From an uncultured Planctomycetia bacterium (GTDB taxonomy: Bacteria; Planctomycetota; Phycisphaerae; Phycisphaerales; SM1A02), in the NCBI GenBank assembly GCA_937871505.1, contig CALMPF010000034.1, positions 48,926-112,925 of the forward strand: 64,000 nucleotides of DNA, read 5' to 3'. The notes under the pieces were generated by a model. The model searched no databases, had not been told where the DNA came from, and saw only the letters and a list, made by a program, of their open reading frames with translations. Position numbers and translations under genes: made by a program. Numbering within the stretch: position 1 is the first letter of the stretch; every line of letters begins with the position of its first letter. This document shows positions 1 through 9,035 of this stretch, in pieces.

Positions 1-225
1 TCAAGCCCCCCAAGGACGAAACGAGCTGCGAGCCTCGACGCAGCCGAACGCCGCTTCCGGACGCCGCAGCACGAGACGACGGGCGCCGGAGTGCGAGGTC
101 ACTCAGACCGCCCGACTCGCGACCAGTTCCGGAGACGCCGCCTGCCGCCCCGCGCGGCCTTCTGCGGAGATCCCCGGGGCGGGGAGCCCGAGGGGCGTCC
201 GGTGGCGAACGTAGGATCGCCCCTC
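1..225. other. Non-coding left edge
   Basis: I see no gene here. The stretch contains one copy of dispersed repeat family B (46-71) and the likely leader of trpA. A GTG-initiated open frame from 91 runs into trpA, but its first 45 residues are arginine/proline-rich and unlike any TrpA N-terminus, so I do not treat it as coding. Confidence 0.5.
46..71 (+). repeat. Dispersed repeat family B, copy 1
   Basis: A 26-base segment (GAACGCCGCTTCCGG followed by ACGCCGCAGCA) is identical to 33869-33894. Diverged relatives lie at 38179-38204 and, inverted, at 59571-59596. It contains the palindromic core TCCGGA. All copies are outside intact genes. Function unknown; it could be a REP-like element. Confidence 0.5.
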
Positions 226-1158
226 ATGGGCGTCGGGCGCATCGATCGGGCATTTGCCGCCGTTTCAGACTCCGCCGACGCAGAGGAAGTCTCCGGGCCG
301 GTGCGCGAGCGTGGCACGGATGGGCACATGCATCCCGGCGGAGATCGCGATCCTCGCCGCCGGGGCCGAGGCGGGGGCGCTCTCATGCCCTTTCTGGTCG
401 CCGGCCATCCCGATCTCGCGGCGACCGAGGCGACGATCGAGGCGATCGCGGCCGCGGGCGCACAGGCGATCGAGCTGGGGATTCCCTTCTCCGATCCCAT
501 CGCCGACGGCCCGGTGATCGCCGAGGCGATGCATGCGGCGCTTCGGCACGGGGCCACGCCCGAGGCGATCCTGGCGATGGTGCGACGCCTTCGCGCCGGC
601 TCCGGTCAGGCGCGCGACCTTCCGATCATCGCGATGGTCTCGATCTCGATCGTCGATCGGATCGGACGCGATCGGTTCGTCGGCGATCTCGCCTCGGCGG
701 GCATCGACGGGCTGATCGTCCCCGACCTCGATCTCGACGAAGCCCCGGCGCTCCGCGGCTCGTGCGACCGCGCCGGGATCTCCTTCGCGCTGCTCATCGC
801 GCCGACGACCCCGCAGTCCCGCGCCGCGCAGATCGCTGGGCTGTGCAGCGGCTTCGTCTATGTCCTCGCCCGCACCGGGATCACCGGCGAACGCGGGGCG
901 CTCCCCGCCGGGCTTCCGGCGCGGATCGCAGCGCTGCGGGCGGCTACGCCGCTTCCGCTGGCGGTCGGCTTCGGCATCTCCACTCCGGAGCAGGTCCGCG
1001 ACGTGCTCGCCGTCGCCGAGGGCGCCATCGTCGGGTCGGCGCTGGTGCGGCGCATCGAGGAGGCGCACGGCCGCGGCGACGATGTCGCGGTCGAGGCCGC
1101 GCGGTTCGTCGAGCTGCTCGTCACGGGAGCGTCCGCGCCCGCGGAGGCTCCGCCGTGA
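226..1158 (+). CDS. trpA: Tryptophan synthase alpha subunit
   Basis: TrpA cleaves indole-3-glycerol phosphate to indole and glyceraldehyde 3-phosphate in the last step of tryptophan synthesis and normally works in an alpha2-beta2 complex with TrpB. The 310-residue product shows the TIM-barrel hallmarks IELGIPFSDPIADGP, which contains the catalytic Glu and Asp (E49 and D60 in E. coli numbering), a loop-6 region with TGITG, and phosphate-binding GFGIS and GSALV near the C-terminus. ATG 226 was chosen because MGVGRIDRAFAA matches the family N-terminus; AGGA about 10 bases upstream is a weak ribosome site. Odd point: some 35 polar, Arg/Gly-rich residues separate RIDRAFAA from LMPFLVAGHPDL, where most TrpA proteins have fewer than ten. 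No trpB lies in the window. The stop overlaps the next gene's start. Confidence 0.93.
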   Translation: MGVGRIDRAFAAVSDSADAEEVSGPVRERGTDGHMHPGGDRDPRRRGRGGGALMPFLVAGHPDLAATEATIEAIAAAGAQAIELGIPFSDPIADGPVIAEAMHAALRHGATPEAILAMVRRLRAGSGQARDLPIIAMVSISIVDRIGRDRFVGDLASAGIDGLIVPDLDLDEAPALRGSCDRAGISFALLIAPTTPQSRAAQIAGLCSGFVYVLARTGITGERGALPAGLPARIAALRAATPLPLAVGFGISTPEQVRDVLAVAEGAIVGSALVRRIEEAHGRGDDVAVEAARFVELLVTGASAPAEAPP

Positions 1159-2288
1159 GCGCGCCGGGCGCGGCGGCGGCGACGATGGCGGGATCCCCGG
1201 CGCCGTCGATCGCCCGCGGCACGGTGCATGTCCTCTTCGCCTGCGACCTCGCCTCGACCATCGATCTCGACCGCGCCGCGCTGCTCGTCGACGGGCCCGC
1301 GGAGCGCGGCGCCTTCCGTGAGCGGCGCACGCCGAGCCATCTGCGGATCGAGCCGCCGCCGCTGCGCTTCGAGGTCGCGGTCCGACCGGTCGCCCTCCGC
1401 GGCATCGAGACGCGGGCGCTCGCGGAGGTGACGCTCTTCGACTTCGGCGGAGCGCTGGCGAGCTTCAAGGCCGAGTTCGCCGGACCGCTCCTCGGCGTCG
1501 TCGAGCTCAGCGAGGCGGTCTACGAGAATCCCGAGCTGGCGGCGGCGGCGGAGGAGGTCTTTCGCGGGATCGTCGCCCGCTTCGCACCGGCGCTCGTGCG
1601 CCCGCAGGCGCACTTTCCGCTGGAGGACTACGCGGTCTTCCAGGTCGCCGCCTTCGAGACGCCCATCGCGCCCGAGGACCTGCTTCGCGACCACGGGGCG
1701 ACGATCGCGGCGATCCTGCGCGCCGAGCCGGGAGCGCTCTCGGCGCAGGAGATCGCCGAGGCGCTCGGCCAGTCGATCTCCTACCGCCCCGACGACATGC
1801 TCGTGGTCGACTGGAACGCCGCCTTCGCCCTCGACGACGACTTCGAGAGCGTCGAGGCGCTGCTGGGGGTCGCCAACGTCGAGCTCGCCGAGCTGCGCCT
1901 GCTCGACCGCCTGCTGGACGACCTGCTCGAGGGAACCTACGAGCGCCTGCCGCGGCGCACCTTCCGCGATCGGATCGGCCTCGGCCGCGTGCGGCAGGAG
2001 CTCAGCCGCCTCGCGGCGCTCCAGATGGACGCGGCGCTGCTCTTCGAACAGGTGGACAACGCGGTCAAGCTCTTCGGCGACGAGTATCTCGCCCGCGTCT
2101 ATCGCCTCACGGCGCGGCGGCTCCATGTGCCCGACTGGAGCGTCAGCGTGCGGCGCAAGCTCGAGACCCTCGACCGGATCTACTCCGTCGGGAGCGACGA
2201 GCAGGCTGCGCGGCGGATCGAGCTGCTGGAGTGGATCATCATCCTCCTGATCGCCTGGGAGGTGCTCAGCGCCCTGCTCTGGAAATAG
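1155..2288 (+). CDS. RMD1/DUF155-like membrane-anchored protein
   Basis: A 377-residue protein starting at GTG 1155, whose GTGA overlaps the trpA stop, implying translational coupling. The body is acidic and helical with no signal peptide. A long middle region (LLDRLLDDLLEGTYERLPRR...) is followed by a conserved-looking tail LLEWIIILLIAWEVLSALLW, a single C-terminal membrane segment. That tail and the length match the RMD1/DUF155 family (yeast Rmd1, human RMND1 and bacterial homologues), whose molecular role in bacteria is not established. ATG 1185 is an alternative start. The family call rests mainly on the C-terminal signature and overall shape, so it is moderate. The gene converges on dnaE2 across a 267-base gap holding a REP-like repeat. 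Confidence 0.55.
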   Translation: MSAPGAAAATMAGSPAPSIARGTVHVLFACDLASTIDLDRAALLVDGPAERGAFRERRTPSHLRIEPPPLRFEVAVRPVALRGIETRALAEVTLFDFGGALASFKAEFAGPLLGVVELSEAVYENPELAAAAEEVFRGIVARFAPALVRPQAHFPLEDYAVFQVAAFETPIAPEDLLRDHGATIAAILRAEPGALSAQEIAEALGQSISYRPDDMLVVDWNAAFALDDDFESVEALLGVANVELAELRLLDRLLDDLLEGTYERLPRRTFRDRIGLGRVRQELSRLAALQMDAALLFEQVDNAVKLFGDEYLARVYRLTARRLHVPDWSVSVRRKLETLDRIYSVGSDEQAARRIELLEWIIILLIAWEVLSALLWK

Positions 2289-2458
2289 CGCAGCGGCGGC
2301 GGCGATCGGCGATGGCGCCGGCGCGCCGATACCCGGAGTGCGGGACCGTCAGGCAGGCGGGGCCATCGACTGCTCGGTCGCGGCCGGCGAGGAGGCGGCG
2401 CGCCGCGCCGCGGCGGATCGATCGTCGTTCAGCGCCATGCACCTCGACACCGCCGCTC

Positions 2459-2509
2459 GCAGCCTGTGGCGAAAGTCACTCGGGCTGCGGACGAGCGGAA
2501 AGGCGAATC
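2459..2509 (+). repeat. REP-like element family A, copy 1
   Basis: This begins GCAGCCTG, then a 14-base loop TGGCGAAAGTCACT, then CGGGCTGC, followed by GGACGAGCGGAAAGGCGAATC. The flanking arms form an 8-base stem with one wobble pair. Near-identical copies occur at 13911-13957 and, inverted, at 32762-32810. It sits between two convergent genes, a usual place for REP elements. Confidence 0.65.
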
Positions 2510-2555
2510 TCCTCGTGCCGCCGCACGGCGGGAGCGCCGCCGACGCGCCGGCACG

Positions 2556-5500
2556 CTAACGGAACTCCCGAGCGCGTCCGGCGACGGCGCTGCCGATCTC
2601 GATCGACTCCACGCGCCGGGCGACGACATGGACGACCTGTCCCTGCCGCTCGACGTGACCATGGACGAGCAGCGCAACGCCATGCTTCGCGGCGCGGCGG
2701 TCGCGCCGCCAGACGTCCGGCCGCACGATGATGTTGGCCACCGCGCTCTCGTCCTCGATGGTCATGAAGACGATGCCCTTGGCCGTCGCGGGCCGCTGCC
2801 GCACGAGGACCAGCCCCGCCACCGAGACCTCCCTCCCCTGCGGCATCCGGGCCTCGTCGCGCAGCATGGCCGCCTCGACGACGCCGCGCTCGCGCAGCGC
2901 TCGCCGCGCGAAGCTCATCGGGTGCTCCCGCAGCGTGAGGCCGACGACGGCGCAGTCCCGCGCGACCGTCGCCAGCCGGGTCGGCAGCGGCAGCGCGGCG
3001 GCCTCTTCCTGAGCGCTCTCCTCGGCCGAGGCGGCGGCGGCGGCGCCCATCCTGAAGAGCGGCAGATCCTCGTCGACAAGCGCTGCGATCGCCCAGAGGG
3101 CCCGCTGCCGATCGAGGCCCATCGAGCGGAATGCATCCGCCGCGGCGAGCCGGCGCAGCGCCATCCGCGGAACCGCTCCCTCACCCATCGCCGCGACGAG
3201 GCCGGCGATCGATCGCAGCGGTCCGCGGCGGCGCACCGCCTCGACGATGCGCTCGGCGTCATCGCGGCGAAGCCCCGCGACGAGGCGCATGCCCAGCCGC
3301 AGCGCCGGAGCGGATCGCCCAGCGGCCCGTCCGGCGATCCGCTCGGTCGCCCGCCCCGCGCCCGGCTCCCTTTCGCGCTCGGCGGGGGGAGCGCCCGGCT
3401 CCTCGACGCGCTGCGCCGGCGCCTCCAGGGTGCAGTCCCACCCGCTGTGTCCCACGTCGACGGGGAGCACCCGCACGCCGTGCTCGATCGCGTCGCGGAC
3501 GAGCTGCGCCGGGGCGTAGAAGCCCATCGGCTGGCTGTTGATCAGCGCCGCCGCGAACGCCGCGGGATGGTGCCGCTTCAGCCAGGCCGAGGCATAGACC
3601 AGCAGCGCGAAGCTCGCGGCATGGCTCTCCGGGAAGCCGTAGCCGCTGAAGCCCTTGATCTGGGTGAAGACCTGCTCCGCAAAGTCGCGTCCGTAGCCGC
3701 GCGCGATCATGCCTTCGACGATGCGCTCGCCGAAGACGGCAAGCTGGTTGCCGCGGCTCTTCCACGCGCCGATGGCGCGGCGAAGCTGGTCCGCCTCGCC
3801 CGGCGTGAACCCCGCCGCGGCGACCGCCAGCGACATCGCCTGCTCCTGGAAGAGGGGAACCCCGAGCGTCTTGCCCAGCACCCGCCGGACCGCCTCGTCG
3901 GGAAAGACCACCGGCTCGAGGCCGTCGCGGCGGCGCAGGTAGGGATGGACCATCTGTCCCTGGATCGGCCCCGGACGCACGATGGCGACCTCGATGACCA
4001 GGTCGTAGAAGCAGCGCGGGCGAAGCCGCGGCAGCATCGACATCTGGGCGCGGCTCTCGATCTGAAAGACGCCGACGGTGTCGGCGCGGCAGAGCATCTC
4101 GTAGACGGCGGGATCCTCCGCCGGGATCGTCGCCAGGCAGAGGGAGACCCGCGTCGACGGAGATCCCGCCGGAGCCGCCCCGGGCGCCCCCTCCTCCGCC
4201 CATTCGTCCACCAAGGCCATCGCCTTGCGGAGGCAGGAGAGCATCCCCAGCCCGAGCACGTCGACCTTGAGCATCCCCATCGCGTCGACATCGTCCTTGT
4301 CCCATTCGATCACCGTGCGCTCGGGCATCGCGGCGTTCTCGACCGGAACCAGCTCGGCAAGCGGCCCGCGCGAGATCACGAAGCCGCCGACGTGCTGCGA
4401 GAGGTGGCGGGGAAAGCCGAGGATCTCCCCGCAGAGGGATCCCAGCAGGCGCAGCGTCGGATCTCCGGGGTCCAGGCCGAGCGCGCGGGCGCGCTCGGCG
4501 TCGATGCCGTCGCCGCCGTCGATCGCGGCGCCCGATGACGACCACCAATCGTGGTCCTTCGCGAGCCGGTCGACGAGATCCAGCGAGAGCCCCAGCGCCT
4601 TGCCGACATCGCGGAGAGCGCTGCGGGCCCGGTAGGAGATCACCTCGGCGACCAGCGCCGCGCGGTCGCGGCCGTACCGCCGGTAGATGTACTGGATCAC
4701 CTCCTCGCGGCGCTCGTGCTCGAAGTCGATGTCGATGTCCGGCGGCTCGTCGCGCTCGCGGCTGACGAAGCGCTCGAAGAGCATGTCGATCCGCGCCGGG
4801 TCGACCGCGGTCACGCCGAGGCAGTAGCAGACGGCGCTGTTGGCCGCCGCCCCCCGTCCCTGGTGGAGGATCGCGCGTCCGCGGGCGAAGCGGCAGATGT
4901 CCTCGACGGTCAGGAAGTACTTCGCGTAGCCGAGCTCCTCGATCAGCGCCAGCTCGTGCGCCAGCAGCGAGCGCACCCGTTCCGGCGTCCCTTCCGGCCA
5001 GCGGCGGGCCGCGCCCTCGAGCACCAGCGACCGTAGATGCTCCATCGGCGTGCGGCCTTCGGGCACGACCTCGTCGGGGTACTCGTAGCGCAGCTCGTCG
5101 AGGGAGAAGCCCTGCGCCGACTCCTCGGCGATCGCCGCGGCCCGGGCGATCGCCTCGGGGATTCCCGGCAGGAGCGCAGCCATCTCCGCCGCCGACTTGA
5201 GCCGGCGCTCGGAGTTGGCGAAGAGGCGGCGCCCCGCCTCCCCGAGCGTGCAGCCGCAGCGGATGCAGACGAGCACATCCTGGAGCCGCTGCCGCGCCGC
5301 GACGTGGCAGTGGACGTCGTTGCATGCGACCAGCGGAATCCCCATCGCTTCCCCGAGATGGATCGCCTCCTCGAGACGCGCCTCGTCACCCGGCTCGTGG
5401 AGGCGGCGCACGCCGAGGGAGATCCGGTCGCCGCAGCGGCGGCGCAGCTCGCGCAGGATCGCGATCGTCTCGGCATCGCCGCCGCGATCGCGGCGGCGCG

Positions 5501-6050
5501 GCGGCAGCGCGACCAGGTGCATCCCTTCGAGATGCCCGAGGAGATCGTGCAGCTCGAGGTGGCAGTCGCCCTTGGGCGCCCGACGCTTGCCGATGGTCAG
5601 CAGCCGGCAGAGGCGCGCGTAGGCGGCGCGTCCGAGCGGATAGGCGAGGAACGCTCGCTCCGAGGGGGCCCGCAGCTCGATCCGGCAGCCGACGGCGAAG
5701 GGAATGCCGACCTGCTTCGCGGAGAGATGACCGCGCACGACGCCCGCGAGCGAGTTGACGTCGGCGATGCACGCGACGGCGTGGCCGAGGCGCGCCGCCC
5801 GCTCCACCAGCTCGTCGGGATGGCTCGCCCCGGCGAGGAAGGTGAAGTTGGAGCGGACTTCCAGCTCGGCGTATCGCAGCGGCCCAAAGGCCCCACCGGA
5901 AGCCCCACCGGAAGCCCCACCGGGGGCTGGCCCGGATGCCGCTGCATCGGTCGGCTCCGAATCCGGAATCGGCGTCGGCGGCGGCTGCGCGACGATGGCG
6001 CGGCGCTGCCACGGGTGCATGCGCGGCTTGGGGATGGGATCTTCCGGCAT
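2556..6050 (-). CDS. dnaE2: Error-prone DNA polymerase DnaE2 (ImuC)
   Basis: A C-family DNA polymerase for damage-induced, mutagenic translesion synthesis, acting with ImuA and ImuB. The 1164-residue protein has a low-complexity Pro/Gly N-terminus (1-55), a PHP domain from LEVRSNFTFLAGASHP, the polymerase core with catalytic PDIDIDF (about residue 438) and MLKVDVLGLG (about 593), the family-typical GFPESHAASFALLVYASAWL and HHPAAFAAALINSQPMGFY, a helix-hairpin-helix region and a C-terminal OB fold. It lacks the extra C-terminal beta-binding and tau-binding regions of replicative DnaE1. ATG 6050 is preceded by GGAAGGAAG at good spacing. It follows imuB by 43 bases. A GGAS-type tandem repeat lies in the N-terminal linker (5885-5935). 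Confidence 0.96.
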   Translation of the reverse strand: MPEDPIPKPRMHPWQRRAIVAQPPPTPIPDSEPTDAAASGPAPGGASGGASGGAFGPLRYAELEVRSNFTFLAGASHPDELVERAARLGHAVACIADVNSLAGVVRGHLSAKQVGIPFAVGCRIELRAPSERAFLAYPLGRAAYARLCRLLTIGKRRAPKGDCHLELHDLLGHLEGMHLVALPPRRRDRGGDAETIAILRELRRRCGDRISLGVRRLHEPGDEARLEEAIHLGEAMGIPLVACNDVHCHVAARQRLQDVLVCIRCGCTLGEAGRRLFANSERRLKSAAEMAALLPGIPEAIARAAAIAEESAQGFSLDELRYEYPDEVVPEGRTPMEHLRSLVLEGAARRWPEGTPERVRSLLAHELALIEELGYAKYFLTVEDICRFARGRAILHQGRGAAANSAVCYCLGVTAVDPARIDMLFERFVSRERDEPPDIDIDFEHERREEVIQYIYRRYGRDRAALVAEVISYRARSALRDVGKALGLSLDLVDRLAKDHDWWSSSGAAIDGGDGIDAERARALGLDPGDPTLRLLGSLCGEILGFPRHLSQHVGGFVISRGPLAELVPVENAAMPERTVIEWDKDDVDAMGMLKVDVLGLGMLSCLRKAMALVDEWAEEGAPGAAPAGSPSTRVSLCLATIPAEDPAVYEMLCRADTVGVFQIESRAQMSMLPRLRPRCFYDLVIEVAIVRPGPIQGQMVHPYLRRRDGLEPVVFPDEAVRRVLGKTLGVPLFQEQAMSLAVAAAGFTPGEADQLRRAIGAWKSRGNQLAVFGERIVEGMIARGYGRDFAEQVFTQIKGFSGYGFPESHAASFALLVYASAWLKRHHPAAFAAALINSQPMGFYAPAQLVRDAIEHGVRVLPVDVGHSGWDCTLEAPAQRVEEPGAPPAEREREPGAGRATERIAGRAAGRSAPALRLGMRLVAGLRRDDAERIVEAVRRRGPLRSIAGLVAAMGEGAVPRMALRRLAAADAFRSMGLDRQRALWAIAALVDEDLPLFRMGAAAAASAEESAQEEAAALPLPTRLATVARDCAVVGLTLREHPMSFARRALRERGVVEAAMLRDEARMPQGREVSVAGLVLVRQRPATAKGIVFMTIEDESAVANIIVRPDVWRRDRRAAKHGVALLVHGHVERQGQVVHVVARRVESIEIGSAVAGRAREFR

Positions 6051-6093
6051 CGACGAGCTTCCTTCCCTGCGTTCTCACGGCGCGGACATCCGG

Positions 6094-7902
6094 TCACGTC
6101 CACACTCCGTGCACGCACCAGCGCACCCCTCCGCCGCGCCGCCGCAGGCAGAGCCAGAGGGCGCAGCCGCAGGCACCGACGACGCGCCAGTAGTCGCGCT
6201 CGTCCGGCCCGGCGGATCCCGTCGAGCCGCCGAAGCGCCGCTGCTCCTCCCACCACGGCCCTCGGAGGCGCTCGGGCCCGCTCGCGGAGACGATCTCGAC
6301 GACGGCGCCGCGCCAGCGCAGGCGCCGCGGAGGTCGAGGAGACCCGGCTTCAGCCTCCTGGCTCGCCATCTCCAGCGTCATCTCCCGCGCCATCTCCTCA
6401 ACGAGCACCTGCTCCGGCCTCTCGAAGAGGATCGTCGGCCGGGCGATCTCGATGGCGGAGGAGCGACCGTCGCCATGCCCGCGGACCCGCGCCCGTCCCC
6501 GGGCGCCGGAGGCGGCGCCGTGCAGCGCCGAGCGCAGCTCCACGGCGCGCTCGGGCAGATGGGCGTCGACGAGGTGCGGCGTCAGGACCGCCTCGGCGCC
6601 GAGCCGCGCGACGAGCAGATCGACGAGCTCCCCCTCGAGCGCTTCCTGCCGCGCCGCGCCGCGATCGCCCTCCATCCCGATTGCCGCGGCCTCGATGGCC
6701 CCTCCGCCGTCAAGCGGGGGTGTTGCGCCCGTCCGAAGCCGCGCCGTGCGCTGCGCCTCGATGGCGACGTGTTCGATCCCGAAGCCCATGTCGACCGCCT
6801 CCAGCCGCGGGCGCAGCAGCGTGCGAAGGTGTCCGACCCGGTGCGTCGGATGGGCCAGCTCGAGGGCGATCCGCAGCGCCGCCGCATCGACGCGGCGCAG
6901 ATCGACGACGAGGCGACGCGCTCCGATGGAAGCATGCCGCATCGCCGCGGCGACCTCCGCCAGCAACAGCTCGGCGCAGTGGATCAGCGCGGCCTGATCG
7001 TGCACCGCTCCCTCGAAGGTCCGCTCCGCCCGCGGCGGCGAGACGGGGCGGATCGGCACGATCGTCTCGAACGCGGCGCCCAGCGCCTGGTCCATGCGGC
7101 GCAGGAGCGCAGGACCGAAGCGCAAGGCGAGCTGGGTCCGGGGCAGCCGGTGCAGCTCGCCGATCCGGCGCACGTCGAGATCGGCGAGCGCCTCGACCTG
7201 CTCGCGGGAAAGCCGCAGCGCCGCCACCGGCAGGGGCGCGAGCACCTCCGCAAGGTCCCCCGCCTCATCGACGACCGCGGCGGGCGCGGTCCCGAAGCGG
7301 GCGAGCGCCCATGCGGCGCCGAAGGTCGGAGCGATCGCGGCGCGGGCGCGGATGCCCTTTGCCGACAGTTCGCGGAGAAGCTGCGCGAGCAGGCGCTCTT
7401 CGCCGCGAAAGAGCCTGCGGCATCCCGTCACGTCGAGCCAGAGACCGGCGTCGCCAGCAGCGCTCCTGCGCGCACTGCCAGCAGCGCTCCTGCGCGGATC
7501 ACCAGCAGCGCTCTCGCTGGCATCGATCGCCTCCAGCGAGTCGTCGAGAGCGACGATGGGCGTGCAGCGCATCGCCCAGTGCGCCAGGCGGCGCAGCGCC
7601 GCCAGATCGCGATGGGGGTCGTGCTCGGCGAGCAGCAGCCGCTCGGCCTCGCGCGGACGCAGCAGCGCCCGGGCGTGAGCCACGCTCATTCCGGGCACGA
7701 CGCCCCGCGCCGCGGCGACATCGCAGCAGGAGACCACGAACTGGGCGCCCGCGAGGCTGCGCCGCACGATCGTCGGCGCTCCTTGCATCCTGCCGCGATC
7801 CGCCTGTTCCATCTGTGCCATCTGTGCCATCTGTTCATGGCGGATGCGGCGACGCAGCAGATCCACGGACCACATCGGCAGCCACAGAGAGAGCGCTCTC
7901 AT
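6094..7902 (-). CDS. imuB: ImuB, Y-family polymerase-like protein
   Basis: ImuB is a catalytically inactive Y-family polymerase homologue that links ImuA and DnaE2 to the sliding clamp. The 602-residue product opens MRALSLWLPMWSVDLL, the ImuB variant of the Y-family start in which the catalytic DxD acids are replaced. It then shows VVSCCDVAAARGVVPGM and AHARALLRP (palm and fingers), LWLDVTGCRRLFRGEE, AIAPTFGAAWALARF and the helix-hairpin-helix stretch QVEALADLDVRRIGELHRLP. ATG 7902 has GGAGG six bases upstream; the longer open frame back to 8406 is antisense-like and overlaps imuA. The start lies 68 bases inside imuA. Length exceeds the usual 480-520 residues because of repeat-rich linkers, including SAAGDPRRSAAGSARRSAAG and EQMAQMAQMEQ. 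Confidence 0.92.
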   Translation of the reverse strand: MRALSLWLPMWSVDLLRRRIRHEQMAQMAQMEQADRGRMQGAPTIVRRSLAGAQFVVSCCDVAAARGVVPGMSVAHARALLRPREAERLLLAEHDPHRDLAALRRLAHWAMRCTPIVALDDSLEAIDASESAAGDPRRSAAGSARRSAAGDAGLWLDVTGCRRLFRGEERLLAQLLRELSAKGIRARAAIAPTFGAAWALARFGTAPAAVVDEAGDLAEVLAPLPVAALRLSREQVEALADLDVRRIGELHRLPRTQLALRFGPALLRRMDQALGAAFETIVPIRPVSPPRAERTFEGAVHDQAALIHCAELLLAEVAAAMRHASIGARRLVVDLRRVDAAALRIALELAHPTHRVGHLRTLLRPRLEAVDMGFGIEHVAIEAQRTARLRTGATPPLDGGGAIEAAAIGMEGDRGAARQEALEGELVDLLVARLGAEAVLTPHLVDAHLPERAVELRSALHGAASGARGRARVRGHGDGRSSAIEIARPTILFERPEQVLVEEMAREMTLEMASQEAEAGSPRPPRRLRWRGAVVEIVSASGPERLRGPWWEEQRRFGGSTGSAGPDERDYWRVVGACGCALWLCLRRRGGGVRWCVHGVWT

Positions 7903-9031
7903 GCTCACCCTCCAGTTCGATGACGAGACCGAGATCCCCGGCCGCGTCGTGGGTCGGCGCACGGAAGCGGCCGCGGCCCTGCGGCGCCCGGCAGCGAATG
8001 AGATGGACGCGCCATCCGTGAGACGCCCGCCGACCGGACGACGGCTCGACGAGCCAGCGCGTCGTCGCCGCCGAGAGCGTGTCGAGCTCCCATGGCGGAC
8101 GGACGACCAGCAGCAGGGCCGGGGACCCCGCGAGCACGCCCGACTCGGCTGCAAGCTGGAGCCGTCGCGTCGCGGAGCGGTCGAAGCCCTCTCCGGCAAC
8201 GATGACGGCCTCCGCCGTCGCGGAGCGCAGCGCCGCATCGGCAGCCCAGAGCCGCTCGACGGCGCTGCGCGCGTCGACGAAGAGCGAGCGCCGCAGCAGG
8301 TCCTCGCACCGCGGGTTTCCGATGCCGGTCCCGGCGAGATCCTCCGATGCGGCACTCGCACTCTCCTCCGACGATCGAGACGAGCATCCAGCCAACCTCC
8401 CGGCAAGCCCTCCCGCAGACCCGATCGGGGCGATGGACCGGCGCACCGTCGTCATCGCCTGTGCGTGTGGCCAGACGTCGCGACCGATCCAGAGCAGCAG
8501 CCCCCGCGATTCGGAGGAGGGCGATGGCGACGAGGTGGCGAGCGGCTCCCGAGCGTTCCAGCGCGGTTCGGCTTCTGCTGCGGCGTCCGGACGCGGCACC
8601 GGAGTGCGACCTCCCTCCGACTGCCGCTGCGAGGTCAGGTGAAGAAGGATCGCCATCGGCGGCAGCCAGAACCCTCCGCGCCGCGGCTGCGAGGTCGCGC
8701 TGGAGGGCGTCTGCCAGCGGAAGAACCACTCGTGCATCGCGCCGCGCAGCAGCCCGCCGCCGAGAGCCTGATCGACTGCGGGCCACCCCGTGGGATGCAG
8801 CAGCGCTGCGGAGCAGCCATCGGGCAGCTCGGACAGCAGCGCTGCCCCCGCGCCACGGCCTTCGCCATGACCTTCGCCATGACCTTCGCCATGACCTTCG
8901 CCATGACCCCCGCCCTCGCCCCCCTCTGCACGCGCGCGCAGCCGCGCCCGGAGTGCTTCGGCGAGCAGCTCCAGATGCAACGGCAGCCCCGAGACCTTGG
9001 AGCTGGAGGAGACCGAGGACAGAGCATTCAT
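7835..9031 (-). CDS. imuA: ImuA, RecA-like protein of the mutagenesis cassette
   Basis: First gene of the imuA-imuB-dnaE2 operon. The 398-residue product resembles the ImuA/SulA-like family: GWPAVDQALGGGLLRGAMHEWF is the region equivalent to the RecA-fold entry, LLLWIGRDVWPHAQA and LFVDARSAVERLWAADAALR follow the usual order, and LVVRPPWELDTLSAATTRWLV matches the C-terminal third. ATG 9031 is the only sensible start. Residues about 42-60 are a GEGH tetrapeptide repeat encoded by four perfect 12-base units. The C-terminus overlaps imuB by 68 bases, so the two proteins are probably co-translated. In other bacteria this operon is LexA-controlled; a promoter-like site is described at 9036-9073. 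Confidence 0.85.
   Translation of the reverse strand: MNALSSVSSSSKVSGLPLHLELLAEALRARLRARAEGGEGGGHGEGHGEGHGEGHGEGRGAGAALLSELPDGCSAALLHPTGWPAVDQALGGGLLRGAMHEWFFRWQTPSSATSQPRRGGFWLPPMAILLHLTSQRQSEGGRTPVPRPDAAAEAEPRWNAREPLATSSPSPSSESRGLLLWIGRDVWPHAQAMTTVRRSIAPIGSAGGLAGRLAGCSSRSSEESASAASEDLAGTGIGNPRCEDLLRRSLFVDARSAVERLWAADAALRSATAEAVIVAGEGFDRSATRRLQLAAESGVLAGSPALLLVVRPPWELDTLSAATTRWLVEPSSGRRASHGWRVHLIRCRAPQGRGRFRAPTHDAAGDLGLVIELEGEHESALSVAADVVRGSAASPHPP
8859..8906 (+). repeat. 12-base tandem repeat inside imuA
   Basis: Four perfect head-to-tail copies of CCTTCGCCATGA, encoding four GEGH repeats on the minus strand in imuA. The copy number can change without breaking the frame. Confidence 0.95.
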
Positions 9032-9035
9032 GGTC

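Noticed and set aside
2466..4538. A 690-residue plus-strand open frame opposite dnaE2
   Set aside because: Antisense shadow of the polymerase gene, beginning inside a REP-like repeat.
5037..8021. A 994-residue open frame on the plus strand opposite dnaE2 and imuB
   Set aside because: It is antisense to clearly homologous genes, is Arg/Ala/Pro-rich and has no family features. High GC makes long antisense frames common here.
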